From Akkermansiaceae bacterium (GTDB taxonomy: Bacteria; Verrucomicrobiota; Verrucomicrobiia; Verrucomicrobiales; Akkermansiaceae): a stretch of DNA of 6,555 bases. The notes under the pieces were generated by a model. The model was not told the origin of the DNA. It searched no databases and worked only from the letters and a program-made list of their open reading frames with translations. Positions 6,154 through 6,555 of the stretch are shown here, in pieces. The position numbers and the translations under genes were made by a program. The DNA is taken from positions 1 through 6,555 of the forward strand of contig JACMMB010000353.1 of NCBI GenBank assembly GCA_014379305.1, in the 5' to 3' direction. Numbering within the stretch: position 1 is the stretch's first letter; every line of letters begins with the position of its first letter.

Positions 6154-6170
6154 AGCTGAACTCAGCTCAA
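6150..6170. terminator. Hairpin covering both stop codons of convergent lgt and infA
   Basis: TTG-A-AGCTG (6150-6158) pairs with CAGCT-CAA (6163-6170) around a 4-base loop, an 8-bp stem with one bulged A. It includes the TGA of lgt (6151-6153) and overlaps the TGA of infA (6164-6162). There is no T-run on either side, so if it terminates it does so weakly in both directions. Confidence 0.4.
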
Positions 6171-6464
6171 ACGGAATACGATACGGGCTTTGGTCAGATC
6201 ATACGGCGACATCTCCATTTTCACGCGGTCGCCCACGACGAGCCGGATGAATCGTTTCCGCATCTTCCCTGAAATGTGGGCGAGAACCTCATGACCGCTG
6301 GCCAGTTTCACGCGGAACATCGTTCCGGCCAAAACCGAGGAAATTTCCCCCTCCACCTCCACCGCCTTGTCTTCATCGTCTTGTTCCGGGCGCTTCTTGA
6401 CGCCAAAATTCCGGTTGCGGCTGCGTCCGCCCGAGCGGCCGCGTGAGTTATTTCTTGGAGGCAT
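6162..6464 (-). CDS. infA: Translation initiation factor IF-1 with N-terminal extension
   Basis: IF-1 binds the A site of the 30S subunit during initiation and helps IF-2 and IF-3. Residues 33-100 are a complete S1/OB-fold IF-1: EVEGEISSVLAGTMFRVKL, GHEVLAHISGKMRKRFIR (57-74), then VGDRVKMEMSPYDLTKARIV. IF-1 is normally about 72 residues; this frame has 100 because of a start rich in Arg, Gly, Ser and Asn (1-25), followed by an acidic EQDDED patch (27-32). The start used is the ATG at 6464. GTG codons at residues 35 and 37 could give a normal-length product of 64-66 residues, so the extension is probable but not proven. No Shine-Dalgarno is seen before the ATG. The gene is convergent with lgt. 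Confidence 0.93.
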   Translation of the reverse strand: MPPRNNSRGRSGGRSRNRNFGVKKRPEQDDEDKAVEVEGEISSVLAGTMFRVKLASGHEVLAHISGKMRKRFIRLVVGDRVKMEMSPYDLTKARIVFRLS

Positions 6465-6555
6465 AATAGGGTCGCTAACAAAAACCTGTTTGCTTGCTGG
6501 AACGGGGTAACAAAATGAAAATGCCTGTTCAATCCTAAAAAATGTCCATTTGCCA
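6465..6555 (-). promoter_or_regulatory. Upstream region of infA, AT-rich, no convincing promoter
   Basis: Ninety-one bases before the infA ATG. On the minus strand it contains TTGAAC followed by AT-rich sequence, which could be a -35, but no good -10 stands 16-18 bases further. TATTAT directly overlaps the ATG, too close for a usual leader. The region probably holds the infA promoter; I cannot place it. Confidence 0.25.

Overview
The window looks like a chromosomal housekeeping region of a moderately GC-rich Gram-negative bacterium. The best guess is a member of the Verrucomicrobiota (PVC group). That guess rests on remembered resemblance of the MalQ N-terminus, the Lgt and the extended IF-1 to proteins of that phylum, not on a search. 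No phage, transposon, CRISPR, tRNA or rRNA signature was found.

Layout. Left third, minus strand: a complete RhlE-like DEAD-box RNA helicase (1982 to 783), followed 58 bases downstream by the first 241 codons of malQ (4-alpha-glucanotransferase), which runs off the left edge. Centre: a divergent gap of about 300 bases (1983-2284) holding three and a fraction copies of a 42-bp tandem repeat. Middle and right, plus strand: five close-set genes that could form one transcription unit. They are acylphosphatase (acyP), an FmdB-family zinc-ribbon protein, a single-pass membrane-anchored protein of unknown function, a secreted protein that looks like a catalytically dead relative of gluzincin (peptidase MA-like) metallopeptidases, and prolipoprotein diacylglyceryl transferase (lgt). 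Right end, minus strand: infA (IF-1), convergent with lgt and ending 8 bases from it, with an unusual N-terminal extension of about 30 residues. The last 91 bases are its upstream region.

Functionally this is a mix of RNA metabolism (helicase, IF-1), glycogen/maltodextrin metabolism (MalQ) and cell-envelope work (Lgt, the anchored protein and the secreted protein). No gene has a strong Shine-Dalgarno sequence, and several starts appear to be GTG, so start sites were chosen mainly by protein family and signal-peptide logic.

The parts most worth a second look are the 42-bp repeat array, whose units each keep a small hairpin and which is open in several frames including that of acyP; the HExxH-less peptidase-like protein; and the extended IF-1. 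I saw nothing that amounts to a clear new defence or mobile system.
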